From: Antrihabitans auranticaus
Lineage (GTDB): Bacteria > Actinomycetota > Actinomycetes > Mycobacteriales > Mycobacteriaceae
DNA length: 64,000 nt
NCBI RefSeq assembly: GCF_016481275.1
Contig: NZ_JAEMNW010000003.1
Location: forward strand, 186,001 to 250,000
Direction of reading: 5' to 3'
Part shown: piece after piece, positions 1-8,261 of the stretch
Position numbering within the stretch: position 1 is the stretch's first letter
Layout: every line of letters starts with the position of its first letter
Program-made: the position numbers and the translations under genes
The notes under the pieces: model-generated
Told to the model about the DNA's origin: nothing
Databases searched by the model: none
Seen by the model: the letters and a program-made list of their open reading frames with translations, nothing else

Positions 1-1249
1 GCGGTACGAGCTCGAGCTGCAGTACAAGGTTGCGAGCAACCGCCTGGCCGGCGCAGCGACGATCACGGCGGTGACAACCGCTGTCCGGCAGAAGTTTTCC
101 CTCGACCTCGCCCAGAGCATGTCGGTGTCGAAGGTCTTCGTGAACGGCAGTCGCGCCGCCAAGCACTCCCATCAACACGGGAAGTTGAGCATCACCCCGC
201 AGGACAAGATTCCGGCAGGCGGTGTGCTCTCGATCAGCGTGCAATACGCGGGTACACCCAAGCCGGTCCGCGGCCTGTGGGGCGAGGTCGGCTGGGAAGA
301 GCTGACGTCCGGGTCCATCGTCGCGAGCCAGCCCAACGGGGCATCGTCCTGGTTCCCGTGCGACGACCATCCCAGTTCCAAAGCGAGCTACCGCATTTCG
401 ATCACGACCGACTCGCCGTTCTATGCCGTCGCCAACGGCACACTGGTTCGCAAGCAGGTCAAGTCGAGCCAGACGACCTGGGTCTACGAGCAGCCCGAGC
501 CGATGGCGTCCTACTTGGCGACCGTGCAGATCGGCCAGTACGAGAAGCGTCGGGTCGGGCAGAAGCCGGTCGTGATGAACGCGATCATTCCGCCCCGGCT
601 GCGTGACCGCTTCGATCACGACTTCGGTCGGCAACCGCAGATCATGAGCGCCTTCGTCGAGCTGTTCGGTCCGTACCCGTTCACCGACTACACCGTGGTC
701 GTGACCGACGACGAACTCGAGATCCCTGTTGAAGCGCAAGGCATCTCGATCTTCGGTGCAAATCACTGCGACGGCAGGCGCGGCGCCGAGCGACTCGTTG
801 CGCACGAACTTGCGCATCAGTGGTTCGGCAACAGCCTGACTATCAAGGCGTGGAAGGACATCTGGCTGCACGAGGGTTTCGCGACGTATGCCGAGTGGGT
901 GTGGTCCGAGGAGTCGGGCGGCCCGACGGCCGAGCAGCTCGCAAAAGCAGCGCGGCACAACCTTTCCCGAATGCCACAGGACATCGTCATCGGCGATCCC
1001 GGCCCGGAGTTGATGTTCGACGACCGCGTCTACAAGCGCGGCGCGCTCACCCTGCATGCGTTACGCGCGGTACTCGGGCGTGAGCAGTTCTTCGAACTTC
1101 TCCGGACCTGGACCGCTCGGCACGCCCACTCGTCCGTCACGACCGACGAATTCACCGATCTCGCTTCGCATTTCACGCACATACCGCTGCATCCGCTGTG
1201 GAATGCGTGGCTGAACGAGAAGAACCTGCCGGAGCTTTCGCCGCGCTGA
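1..1249 (+). CDS. M1-family zinc metallopeptidase (aminopeptidase N-like), 5' end outside window
   Basis: The reading frame is open from base 2, so the gene begins upstream of the window. The first residues (YELELQYKVASNRLAGAAT) fit the N-terminal beta domain of M1 aminopeptidases. The zinc site is HELAH at about codons 268-272, followed 18 residues later by the third ligand Glu in WLHEGFATYAEW, which gives the HExxH-x18-E signature. The exopeptidase motif is EAQG-like rather than GAMEN, as in short actinobacterial M1 proteins. The protein lacks the long ERAP1-type C-terminal domain, so it belongs to the compact (about 430-450 aa) M1 class that removes N-terminal residues from peptides. It is convergent with the next gene, with a 4-nt gap. 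Confidence 0.93.
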   Translation, partial: RYELELQYKVASNRLAGAATITAVTTAVRQKFSLDLAQSMSVSKVFVNGSRAAKHSHQHGKLSITPQDKIPAGGVLSISVQYAGTPKPVRGLWGEVGWEELTSGSIVASQPNGASSWFPCDDHPSSKASYRISITTDSPFYAVANGTLVRKQVKSSQTTWVYEQPEPMASYLATVQIGQYEKRRVGQKPVVMNAIIPPRLRDRFDHDFGRQPQIMSAFVELFGPYPFTDYTVVVTDDELEIPVEAQGISIFGANHCDGRRGAERLVAHELAHQWFGNSLTIKAWKDIWLHEGFATYAEWVWSEESGGPTAEQLAKAARHNLSRMPQDIVIGDPGPELMFDDRVYKRGALTLHALRAVLGREQFFELLRTWTARHAHSSVTTDEFTDLASHFTHIPLHPLWNAWLNEKNLPELSPR

Positions 1250-1253
1250 AGCG

Positions 1254-2102
1254 TCAGCCCAAGTAGTCCGGGAATTCCTTGACCAATCGATCGAGCTCGG
1301 CGAGGATCTCGTCGCGCCCACCCTCGGGCAGACCCGCCACCACTTCGCTGATGCCGAGCGACTCGTAGTACTCGAGTTTGCCCGGAGTCGGGACGGTGTT
1401 GAACGGCACGATGTGCAGTCCCGCGCGATCACGTCCCGCGTCGTCGAACGCGCGGTGCAGGTTCGGCAGCGCCTCCCGAATCCCCGAACCGCCGAACGGC
1501 GCCCAGCCGTCGGCGAACTCGGCGATGTGGTCGAACAGCTTGGGACCGGCCGCCCCACCGATCAGAGTGCGCGGCCGGGTTCGGCCGGCCGGTTTCGGCC
1601 ATGCCCAACTAAGCGGGAGGTCGACGAACCTGCCCGCGAAACTCGCCTCGTCCTGGCTCCACAGCGCTGTCATCGCGAGCATGTATTCACGGGTCAGCGC
1701 GCGGCGGGTCGCCGGATCGATGCCGTGGGTCTCCATCTCGTCCTTGTTCCAGCCGTATCCGATGCCGAGGACGAAGCGGCCACCCGAGATGAGGTCCAGC
1801 GTGGCGATCTCCTTTGCGAGCACCACAGGATCGTGCTGCATGACGAGGCTGACACCCGTGCCCAGTAGCAAGCGGTCCGTCACCGAAGCCGCAGCGGCGC
1901 ATGCAATATAGGGGTCGAGCGTGCGCCTGTAGCTCGCGCTGAAATCCCGGCCCTCCGCCGGGTGCGGTGTCTTGCGCGCGACCGGAATGTGGGTGTGTTC
2001 GGGAAAGTAGAGCGACCCGAAGCCGCGCGCTTCGGCTTCCTTGGCCAACGTCACCGGATCGATGACCTGATCGGTCAGGAAAATCGTCAATCCCAGCTTC
2101 AT
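1254..2102 (-). CDS. LLM-class F420-dependent oxidoreductase
   Basis: A 282-aa luciferase-like (TIM-barrel) protein starting MKLGLTIFLTDQVIDP. Typical family motifs are GFGSLYFPEH near the N-terminus, TGVSLVMQHDPVVLAKEIATLD, and SGGRFVLGIGYGWNKDE before residue 130. In Mycobacteriales these subfamily members generally use coenzyme F420 rather than FMN to reduce or oxidise a small molecule. The substrate cannot be deduced. It follows the SDR gene with a 2-nt gap on the same strand, so the two are probably cotranscribed. Confidence 0.85.
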   Translation of the reverse strand: MKLGLTIFLTDQVIDPVTLAKEAEARGFGSLYFPEHTHIPVARKTPHPAEGRDFSASYRRTLDPYIACAAAASVTDRLLLGTGVSLVMQHDPVVLAKEIATLDLISGGRFVLGIGYGWNKDEMETHGIDPATRRALTREYMLAMTALWSQDEASFAGRFVDLPLSWAWPKPAGRTRPRTLIGGAAGPKLFDHIAEFADGWAPFGGSGIREALPNLHRAFDDAGRDRAGLHIVPFNTVPTPGKLEYYESLGISEVVAGLPEGGRDEILAELDRLVKEFPDYLG

Positions 2103-2104
2103 GG

Positions 2105-2908
2105 TCAGCGACTCAGCCCGAACTGCTTGGCTATGACCTTCTCTACGAGCGTCGCAGGCGCGAGCCGCTTCAGCAGGAACACGATGGGCGCTCGACTCCC
2201 CCTCGCGTACAAGGGTTTCGGACGCTCCGATTCGATCGCTTCGACTATCGTCTCCGCTACTTCCGCAGCGGACACGCCTTCCTTTTCGCGGCCGTCCAAC
2301 TTCGCGATCATTGCGGCGAACTCGGCCGCGTAGGGCGAATCCTGCCCGACGTACTTGGTCCGCCGCTCACTGATACCGGTGTTGATGGAGCCGGGCTCGA
2401 CGGTCGTCACCCAGACACCGAACGGCGAAACTTCGAAACGCGCCGCGTCGGAGAACCCCTTGATCGCTGCCTTGGTCGCGACATACGACGACCGGTAGGC
2501 CAGCGGGAAGCTTGCGAGCATCGAGCCGACCATGACGATCCGCCCGTACCCCCGCGCACGCATGCCGGGCAGAACCAATTGCGTCAGCCGTACGGGACCG
2601 AACACGTTGAGCTGGAAAAGTCGCTCGACCGCGTCGATCGGCAGTTCCTCGATGGGGCCCGACTGGCTCTCCCCCGCATTGTTGACGAGGATGTCGACGT
2701 CCCCCAGCACCGCAGCGAAGTTCTCGATGGCCGCTGTGTCCGTCAGGTCGAGCGCACGGTATTCGACGCCGGCGAGGCGTACGTCTGCGGCAATGGTGTC
2801 CGGGTTGCGGCTGGTGCCGATCACGCGGTAACCCTTGGCCAACAGCGCGGCGGCGGTCGCCGCACCGATGCCCGACGACGCACCAGTGACGAGAGCTGTT
2901 CGAGTCAT
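2105..2908 (-). CDS. Short-chain dehydrogenase/reductase (SDR)
   Basis: Classical SDR of 267 aa. It has the Rossmann motif TGASSGIG at residues 8-15, NNAG in strand 4, a catalytic Ser in VGSMLAS and YVATK as the Tyr-x3-Lys pair. I chose the ATG at 2908 because it lies just downstream of the previous stop (2911-2913); an in-frame TTG at 2923 would overlap the upstream gene. The sequence around the cofactor site (GTSRNPD) suggests NADP(H). The substrate is unknown. It sits in a minus-strand run with the F420-type oxidoreductase downstream and small membrane-associated genes upstream. Confidence 0.88.
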   Translation of the reverse strand: MTRTALVTGASSGIGAATAAALLAKGYRVIGTSRNPDTIAADVRLAGVEYRALDLTDTAAIENFAAVLGDVDILVNNAGESQSGPIEELPIDAVERLFQLNVFGPVRLTQLVLPGMRARGYGRIVMVGSMLASFPLAYRSSYVATKAAIKGFSDAARFEVSPFGVWVTTVEPGSINTGISERRTKYVGQDSPYAAEFAAMIAKLDGREKEGVSAAEVAETIVEAIESERPKPLYARGSRAPIVFLLKRLAPATLVEKVIAKQFGLSR

Positions 2909-2910
2909 CT

Positions 2911-3156
2911 TCAGGGCACCCAATACCTCGTCGCCAGGTCTTCGACAACAGGGTCGTCTTCTGCGGCCTCATCCAGGGCAGCGAGATCCGCGGCAAGCGA
3001 GATCAGCCTCGGGTCGTCGGTATCCGCTTCGAAACCGGGGTCGCAGCCGTCCTCGGTGATCTGCCGGAGCAACTTCTCCCGTACCCGCGCCTTGAGCGAT
3101 TCGGTCATCTGTAGAGCATGCCCGTCGACGCTGGCGCTGTCACCTGAGCCCGTCAT
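2911..3156 (-). CDS. Small acidic hypothetical protein
   Basis: An 81-aa protein with no family I recognise. It is rich in Asp/Glu/Ala, predicted largely helical (LKARVREKLLRQITEDG, then LISLAADLAALDEAA) and has no membrane segment. Its ATG overlaps the TGA of the upstream 38-aa microprotein in an ATGA arrangement, and its own stop lies 2 nt before the SDR ATG. Translational coupling in one operon is therefore likely. It may bind or regulate a neighbouring product, but nothing in the sequence assigns a function. Confidence 0.65.
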   Translation of the reverse strand: MTGSGDSASVDGHALQMTESLKARVREKLLRQITEDGCDPGFEADTDDPRLISLAADLAALDEAAEDDPVVEDLATRYWVP

Positions 3157-3269
3157 TCGCCACCCGTGTCACGGTCTTCGTCGGATCGCCGAAAGACTTG
3201 GCGCGCAACCGGGATCATGGCAACGATCGCGCCCGCCACGAGCACGATCGAAAATATCTGAAGCAACAT
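3153..3269 (-). CDS. 38-residue single-pass membrane microprotein
   Basis: Translation from the ATG at 3267-3269 gives 38 residues. A hydrophobic stretch (IFSIVLVAGAIVAMIPVA, residues 5-22) is followed by a charged tail rich in Arg, Asp and Glu. A GGAGG Shine-Dalgarno sits about 9 nt upstream of the ATG. The stop overlaps the next gene's ATG (ATGA) and the DUF2752 gene ends 15 nt upstream. Strong RBS, tight packing and the one clean membrane helix support a real gene. It probably inserts in the cytoplasmic membrane with a cytoplasmic tail; its role is unknown. Confidence 0.6.
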   Translation of the reverse strand: MLLQIFSIVLVAGAIVAMIPVARQVFRRSDEDRDTGGE

Positions 3270-3284
3270 CTACTTCTGCCTCCG

Positions 3285-3713
3285 TCAGGCCGGGGCCAAC
3301 CACGAACCCCAGGGCGTATTTCGCAGAATCGTGAACACGGCGAGGAAGACGAGCACGCCGGTTCCAACTTTGCGGTTCACTACGATCATCCTGCCCTTTT
3401 CACCGCGCCACCGCTTTCGCACCCAGAGCACCCACGAGACACCGAGCAGCACGATCAGCGGCGCAATCAGGACATTGCTCGACAGCGCAGCGCCGACATC
3501 GCCGTACGTCAGATCGTTGACCGCGCGCATCCCGCCGCAACCGGGACACCACAGACCCGTCACGAAATGAAACGGGCACACCCCGTACGAGTACTGCTGG
3601 TGCGGGTCGCGGAAATGCAGGAGCACTGTCGCGCCGATGCCGACGCCCGCGACGAGGGTCGGCGGACCGAGAGCCCGCCAACCGACGCGAGAGTCGACAG
3701 CCTGCGGCGTCAT
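3285..3713 (-). CDS. DUF2752 membrane protein
   Basis: A 142-aa membrane protein with the DUF2752 signature CPFHFVTGLWCPGCGGMRA, in which paired Cys residues (CP...CPGCG) precede a conserved Arg. Predicted helices are near residues 14-32, 72-93 and 115-135. The function of DUF2752 proteins is not established; the cysteines suggest metal or redox chemistry at the membrane. I place the start at the ATG at 3713 because it overlaps the stop of the RDD gene as ATGA; a 15-residue N-terminal extension is possible but would run into that gene. Confidence 0.8.
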   Translation of the reverse strand: MTPQAVDSRVGWRALGPPTLVAGVGIGATVLLHFRDPHQQYSYGVCPFHFVTGLWCPGCGGMRAVNDLTYGDVGAALSSNVLIAPLIVLLGVSWVLWVRKRWRGEKGRMIVVNRKVGTGVLVFLAVFTILRNTPWGSWLAPA

Positions 3714-4408
3714 TGCTGCCTGATCACCACGGAATTGATGATCATGTCGTGCCAGCACTGCTTCTTGTCACTCCACAACGGCCACAGCACGTTGAGAAAG
3801 CACGCGCTCGTCAGGATCGAAGCGAGTAGGTATCGGAGAAAGGACGTGCTGACACCGAGCGGTTGACCGGTCCGCTCGCCAATCGTCGTGATGCCGACCC
3901 ATTTCTTGCCGATCGTCTGACCGGTCCGACCCTGGCGCACGATCACGTTCCAGATAGTGAACGCCAGACCGCCGACGACGCTGAGGACGATCAAGACGAC
4001 CCCCGCCGTCACGCCGCCACTGTTCAGATCTACTTCTTTGATCGACCCGTCCGAGTACTCGGTAACTTCGGCGCCCGCAAAGAGGACGAAGAAACCCGCG
4101 ACCATCAGGATCGTGATGGGTAGCGTCAGCAGACCGTCCAGCAGCGACGCACCGACTCGCGCGCCCCAGGACGCGTAGTCGTAGGTGGGTGGCGCACCGT
4201 ACTGCTGCTGCGCGTACCCGTACGCGCCGTATTGCGGCGGTGGGGCGCCGTGCTGCTGCCCGTACTGCGGCGGTGCGCCGTACTGGGGTGCCGCGTACTG
4301 AGGCGCCTCGTACTGAGGCGCCTCGTACTGTGGCGGAGGGCCGTACTGCGGTGGCGTCTTGTTCAGGTTCGGCTGCTGGGGATCGGACGGCTGTTCAGGA
4401 AATGACAA
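3710..4408 (-). CDS. RDD-family membrane protein with Pro/Gln/Tyr-rich N-terminal tail
   Basis: A 232-aa protein. Residues 1-75 are a low-complexity tail made of repeated PQYEAPQY/PPQYGQ-like units. Residues 78-225 form an RDD domain: ASWGARVGASLLDGLL supplies the Arg and Asp of the first helix, and GRTGQTIGKKWVGI and QCWHDMI are conserved RDD elements. Three hydrophobic helices are visible (about 96-110, 133-153, 195-212). RDD proteins are proposed transporters or membrane adaptors. The tail resembles disordered tails on actinobacterial membrane proteins. It heads the run RDD-DUF2752-microprotein-acidic protein-SDR-F420 oxidoreductase. Confidence 0.85.
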   Translation of the reverse strand: MSFPEQPSDPQQPNLNKTPPQYGPPPQYEAPQYEAPQYAAPQYGAPPQYGQQHGAPPPQYGAYGYAQQQYGAPPTYDYASWGARVGASLLDGLLTLPITILMVAGFFVLFAGAEVTEYSDGSIKEVDLNSGGVTAGVVLIVLSVVGGLAFTIWNVIVRQGRTGQTIGKKWVGITTIGERTGQPLGVSTSFLRYLLASILTSACFLNVLWPLWSDKKQCWHDMIINSVVIRQQ

Positions 4409-4448
4409 GGCGAACTCCCTGGTCGACGACGTTCGCCATCAAGACTAA

Positions 4449-4724
4449 TCAGGTCCGCCGGTGCCGTGCGCCCTTGAGTGGAAGTCCAGGTCGCGCCGGA
4501 TGGAGCGAGGTCTTGATCCGGTGGACCGGCCCGATCGGCTCATCCGCACCGTTCGAGGTCACCACACCGAAGATCGGCGCCGAATCGCCGTCGCTGCGCA
4601 GCTGCACTTCGAGTTCGACTTCGACTTTGCCAAGCTCGAAACCGTTCTGTTCAGCGCGCGCAGCCAACTGCTTCTCGAGCTTGTCGAGCGCGTCGGTGAG
4701 TTCGACCCATTCGCCTTCTGCCAT
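4449..4724 (-). CDS. Trypco2-like small domain protein
   Basis: A 91-aa protein with an N-terminal helix (WVELTDALDKLEKQLAARA), then LGKVEVELEVQLRSDGDS and a closing HRIKTSLHPA strand. This order of helix, F-x-LG-x-VEVELEVQ strand and H-x-(I/V)-x-(L/T)-x-L-x-P matches the trypsin-co-occurring domain 2 (trypco2) family known from actinobacterial conflict and signalling proteins. An in-frame ATG lies at 4745, but GGAGGT sits 6 nt before the ATG at 4724, so that start is preferred. No trypsin-like gene or NTPase is adjacent, so it would be an orphan trypco2 protein. The family call is by eye. Confidence 0.6.
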   Translation of the reverse strand: MAEGEWVELTDALDKLEKQLAARAEQNGFELGKVEVELEVQLRSDGDSAPIFGVVTSNGADEPIGPVHRIKTSLHPARPGLPLKGARHRRT

Positions 4725-4853
4725 CCCGCTACCTCCCGAAAACATACCGTCCCCCGGATTCGTACCATTAAAACGGGCTCAAGGTGCGGTGAGGTGTGCG
4801 CTGCCACAGGGTTGAGGCCACGGATTCGGGCCGGGCAACTAGGTTGTCCAAGC

Positions 4854-6437
4854 ATGAGGCAACTGTCGCGGCGACGACTGCTGCTCGGCGCCGCTGCCCT
4901 CGGCGGCACCGCGATCACCCTCGGGTTCCCGCCGTTCGCGGGCGCTGTGCCGGAGCGCCGAACCGCACTCGCGCTCGGGCCCGCGGACGCAGACTTTCGC
5001 CGCTTGGCGGGCCGCGGCTACAACCCTCGCTTTCGTGGCAGTCCGGAGAAGATCTTCTTGCCAGGAACACCCGCGGAGACAACCGCAGCGGTCCAGCAGT
5101 CGCTGGACGAGGGCCTGCGGTGTGCACCACGGTCCGGCGGGCATTGCTTCGCAAATTTCGTCGACAGCCCGGAAAACAGAGCGATCATCGATCTGTCGCA
5201 GCTGACCGATGTGCGATACGACGAGGGCCTTCGCGCCTACGCGGTCGGTGCCGGAGCGGACCTCGGCACGGTGTACGAGAAGCTCTTTCGCGGCTGGGGT
5301 GTCACGATTCCCGGTGGCACCTGCCTCGGCGTCGGAGTCGGCGGACACGCGACCGGCGGCGGCTTCGGTGCGCTGTCGCGCACGCACGGTGCGGTCGTCG
5401 ATCACCTCTACGGCGTCGAGATCGTCGTCGTCGACAAAGACGGCAACGCGTCCCTCGAACTCGCCACACGGGAGAACAACCCCGAATTGTGGTGGGCCCA
5501 CACCGGCGGTGGCGGCGGAAATTTCGGCGTGATCACCCGATTCCTGCTGCGTTCACACGATACCGACGGCAGCTCTCTCGATGCGCTACTGCCGAAACCG
5601 CCCCGACAGATGCTCAGCGCATCGATCTATCTGCCTGTGGCCGATGAGAATTCGTTCACCAGATTTGTCGGCAACTACCTGAACATCTTCGAGCAGAACA
5701 CCGCGAGCGGTACGCGCTTCGCAGACCTCTTCGCGGCGCTGAATGTCGGCTCGCTGGTCGGTAGCTTCAGCCAGGTGACCACGCAGTTGGCGGCGGACCG
5801 TCCCGACGCGGATGCGCTGCACGCGGAGTTCGTCTCCGCACTCGTCGAGGGAATCTGGCCGCCTCCGATTGTCACGCCGCCCGTTCGCCGTTCGTTCCTC
5901 GATCACATGAATCAGGTGTCGACGCCCCGCGGACCAGCACCGCGCCCCGGCGCATACAAGGCCGCATTCTTGCGAAAGGCGTTGTCACCCGACCAGATTC
6001 GACTGATCTATCGATATCTGATGAGTCCGCAAAGCGGCGGTATGGAGTCGGGAATGGAGTTCGTGCCGATGGGTGGCGCGATCAATTCACGGCCGTCCGA
6101 TGCCACCGCGATGCCTGCGCGCGACTCGTTCATGACGATGGTACTGCTGGGCTCGTGGAGCAACCCCGCAGCCGAAGGTGAACGGGTGCAAGCGATTCGA
6201 AGCTTGTACAGCAATCTCTTCGCCACGACGGGCGGCGTTCCGGTGCCGGGCGGAGCGACCGGCGGCAGCTACATCAACTATCCCGATCCGGACCTTCGCG
6301 ATCCGCGGTACAACGGCTCGGGCGTACCGTGGCACACGCTGTACTACGGCGCGAATTACCAACGCCTACAGCAGGTCAAAGCACGTTGGGACCCGGGGAA
6401 CGTCTTCCGCCACGGGCTGTCGATCGAACTTCCGTAG
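4854..6437 (+). CDS. Tat-exported FAD-linked (berberine-bridge-like) oxidoreductase
   Basis: A 527-aa protein. A twin-arginine signal (LSRRRLLLGAAALGG) at residues 4-18 implies export in folded form with bound flavin. The VAO/PCMH FAD domain follows, with RSGGHCFANF (His expected to carry 8-alpha-linked FAD) and GGTCLGVGVGGHATGGG, whose Cys is positioned for the second, 6-S-cysteinyl bond of bicovalent flavoenzymes. A C-terminal BBE segment (NYQRLQQVKARWDPGNVFRH) closes the protein. The frame is open further upstream, but the ATG at 4854 begins the Tat signal. Substrates of such enzymes are alcohols, sugars or alkaloid-like compounds. Its stop abuts the convergent lysozyme stop. Confidence 0.88.
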   Translation: MRQLSRRRLLLGAAALGGTAITLGFPPFAGAVPERRTALALGPADADFRRLAGRGYNPRFRGSPEKIFLPGTPAETTAAVQQSLDEGLRCAPRSGGHCFANFVDSPENRAIIDLSQLTDVRYDEGLRAYAVGAGADLGTVYEKLFRGWGVTIPGGTCLGVGVGGHATGGGFGALSRTHGAVVDHLYGVEIVVVDKDGNASLELATRENNPELWWAHTGGGGGNFGVITRFLLRSHDTDGSSLDALLPKPPRQMLSASIYLPVADENSFTRFVGNYLNIFEQNTASGTRFADLFAALNVGSLVGSFSQVTTQLAADRPDADALHAEFVSALVEGIWPPPIVTPPVRRSFLDHMNQVSTPRGPAPRPGAYKAAFLRKALSPDQIRLIYRYLMSPQSGGMESGMEFVPMGGAINSRPSDATAMPARDSFMTMVLLGSWSNPAAEGERVQAIRSLYSNLFATTGGVPVPGGATGGSYINYPDPDLRDPRYNGSGVPWHTLYYGANYQRLQQVKARWDPGNVFRHGLSIELP

Positions 6438-7193
6438 CTAGCTGCTGCCCATCGAAATGTAGTACGGGGTATTGGCCCACACCATCAGCGGACCCATGTC
6501 GCCGTTGTAGACGTTGCTGTCGCTCGGCGCGTCGATCCCGGGGATGTTTGCACGATCGGTCTGCTGCCAAAAGACCCAGTTCGGCCAGCCGCCGACCAAC
6601 TCGGGCTGCGGGCTGCCAGTCCAGTCCGCGATCCACAGCGGGTAGCTCGTGAACTGGTTCGAGTTGGCAACTTCGTACTTCCAGAAGCCGGGGCAGGTGT
6701 AGACGATCGGGTTACGTCCGGTCAGCACCTTCACGGTCGTCAGCCAGCGGTGCATCCAGTTGATGATGACGTCGGCAGGCATACCGTTACTACGCTCGAC
6801 GTCGAGGATCGGCGGCAGCGAACCGAGAACGTTCTGCTGGAACACGTTCTGTACGTAGAAGAGTGCCTGCTCCTCGGGATTGTTCTGGTCGAACCGCGGG
6901 AAGTGGTACGCACCGCGCAGTACGCCTGCGGCACGCATGCTCGCGGTGTCCTGCTGGAAATGCGGGTTGACGTAATTGGTGCCTTCGGTTGCCTTCACGA
7001 GAGCGAAGTCGTGGCCCGCACTCTTGACTGCGAACCAGTCGATCGGTGCGCCGCTCGGATGCTGCCAACCCGACACATCCGGGCCGCTCGGGCGGGGATC
7101 GGCGGAACCCGGCGACGCCGCGATCAGCATGGCTACGACCGCAAGCGGCAATGCAGCCAGGAGCTTTCGACGAAGACCGGAACGCGCCATCAT
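6438..7193 (-). CDS. Secreted GH25-family lysozyme-like muramidase
   Basis: A 251-aa protein with an N-terminal Sec signal (hydrophobic residues about 11-27, AxA-like site near GSADP) and a GH25 barrel. Recognisable elements are PDVSGWQHP, FALVKATEGTNYVNPHF, GAYHFPRF, PPILDVERSNG and LWIADW; Asp and Glu in LDVE and the first DVS Asp match GH25 catalytic positions. GH25 enzymes cleave the beta-1,4 bond between MurNAc and GlcNAc in peptidoglycan. A housekeeping or remodelling role is more likely than a phage origin, because no phage genes are nearby and base use matches the neighbours. Confidence 0.87.
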   Translation of the reverse strand: MMARSGLRRKLLAALPLAVVAMLIAASPGSADPRPSGPDVSGWQHPSGAPIDWFAVKSAGHDFALVKATEGTNYVNPHFQQDTASMRAAGVLRGAYHFPRFDQNNPEEQALFYVQNVFQQNVLGSLPPILDVERSNGMPADVIINWMHRWLTTVKVLTGRNPIVYTCPGFWKYEVANSNQFTSYPLWIADWTGSPQPELVGGWPNWVFWQQTDRANIPGIDAPSDSNVYNGDMGPLMVWANTPYYISMGSS

Positions 7194-7238
7194 GGCCAGG
7201 ACCGTAGCGCGGCCCGGTCGCCGAAGGCAACTTGCGAA

Positions 7239-8147
7239 CTAGGCCGTACTGGACGTGTACGGAAGCCCGTTCGGGTACGGTGCGCGGATCTTTTCCGCCG
7301 CGAAGGCGTCGAGAACAGCGCGGTGAATCGACCGCTGGACCGCCCACTGGCGCGATGCCTTGACCTTCACCGTCAGGCGCAAGGTGACGCCGTCGGCAGT
7401 CACCTTCTGCACGCCGAGGAACTCGGGCGGCTCCAGCACGTCGGACTCGATGTTCGAAGCAGTCACTGTTTCTTCCGCGGTCTGCTGTGCGACGTCGCAA
7501 GCCCGGTCGATGTCGGACGCGTGCGCGACGGGCAGGTCGACGACGGCGACCGCGTAACCCTGGGACATGTTGCCGACCCGGATGATTTCGCCGTTGCGGC
7601 AGTACCAGAGGGTGCCGTTGACGTCTCGGAGCGTCGTCACGCGCAGACCCACGGATTCGATCGTGCCGACAGCTTCGCCGAGATCGACGACGTCACCGAC
7701 GCCGTACTGGTCCTCGAGCAACATGAAGATCCCCGACAGGAAGTCGCGAACCAAGTTCTGCGCACCGAACCCGATCGCGAGTCCGAGGATGCCGGCCGAC
7801 GCGAGGAACGGTCTGACGTCCAGCCCGACCGCCGAGAGAATCTGCAGCACACACCAGACGAGCACCGCGATCGACGCAGTCGACTTGAGCACCGAGCCGA
7901 TAGTGGTTGCCCTGTGGGCCCGGCGTTCGCTCAGCCTCGACCCACGAGCCTCGGCGGACGCTCGCTCCCGCAATGGGCGCAGCAGCGACGGACCGCCACC
8001 CGACCGTGGCTTCGTCAACCGGTCGATCCCGCGATGCGCGAGAAAACGGATCAGCAGGGCGAGAGCTATGTACGCAACGATCTCGATCGGACGCTGGATA
8101 AGCCAGACTCGGCCTGCCTCGGTCAGTTCGATTGCTAGTTGTGACAT
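7239..8147 (-). CDS. Small-conductance mechanosensitive channel family protein (MscS)
   Basis: A 302-aa protein with hydrophobic helices near 18-38, 93-112 and 118-150. The last contains the Gly/Ala-rich pore helix FLASAGILGLAIGFGAQNLVRDFLSGIFMLLEDQYGVGD typical of MscS TM3 (quoted in parts: AGILGLAIGFGAQNLVRDF). A beta domain follows (GTIESVGLRVTTLRDVNGTL, RNGEIIRVGN) and an alpha/beta C-terminal domain. Such channels release ions and small solutes on hypo-osmotic shock; some actinobacterial members export amino acids. It starts at the ATG at 8147. No partner gene is obvious. Confidence 0.9.
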   Translation of the reverse strand: MSQLAIELTEAGRVWLIQRPIEIVAYIALALLIRFLAHRGIDRLTKPRSGGGPSLLRPLRERASAEARGSRLSERRAHRATTIGSVLKSTASIAVLVWCVLQILSAVGLDVRPFLASAGILGLAIGFGAQNLVRDFLSGIFMLLEDQYGVGDVVDLGEAVGTIESVGLRVTTLRDVNGTLWYCRNGEIIRVGNMSQGYAVAVVDLPVAHASDIDRACDVAQQTAEETVTASNIESDVLEPPEFLGVQKVTADGVTLRLTVKVKASRQWAVQRSIHRAVLDAFAAEKIRAPYPNGLPYTSSTA

Positions 8148-8261
8148 CCCGAAAGCCTACGGAAGTCAACGCAGCCGTCCCACCGCCGCTGACCAGCGAT
8201 TCTGTCGAAACATCCACGCTGAGCAGGGATTTCACCGGAGGGTCAGACGAGTCACATTTCG

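Noticed and set aside
4461-4853. N-terminal extension of the FAD oxidoreductase
   Set aside because: The extra frame overlaps the trypco2-like gene on the opposite strand and precedes the Tat signal; the ATG at 4854 starts the signal peptide.
6438-7193. Phage endolysin (GH25)
   Set aside because: It has a Sec signal, no phage neighbours and local codon use, so a host cell-wall enzyme is more likely.
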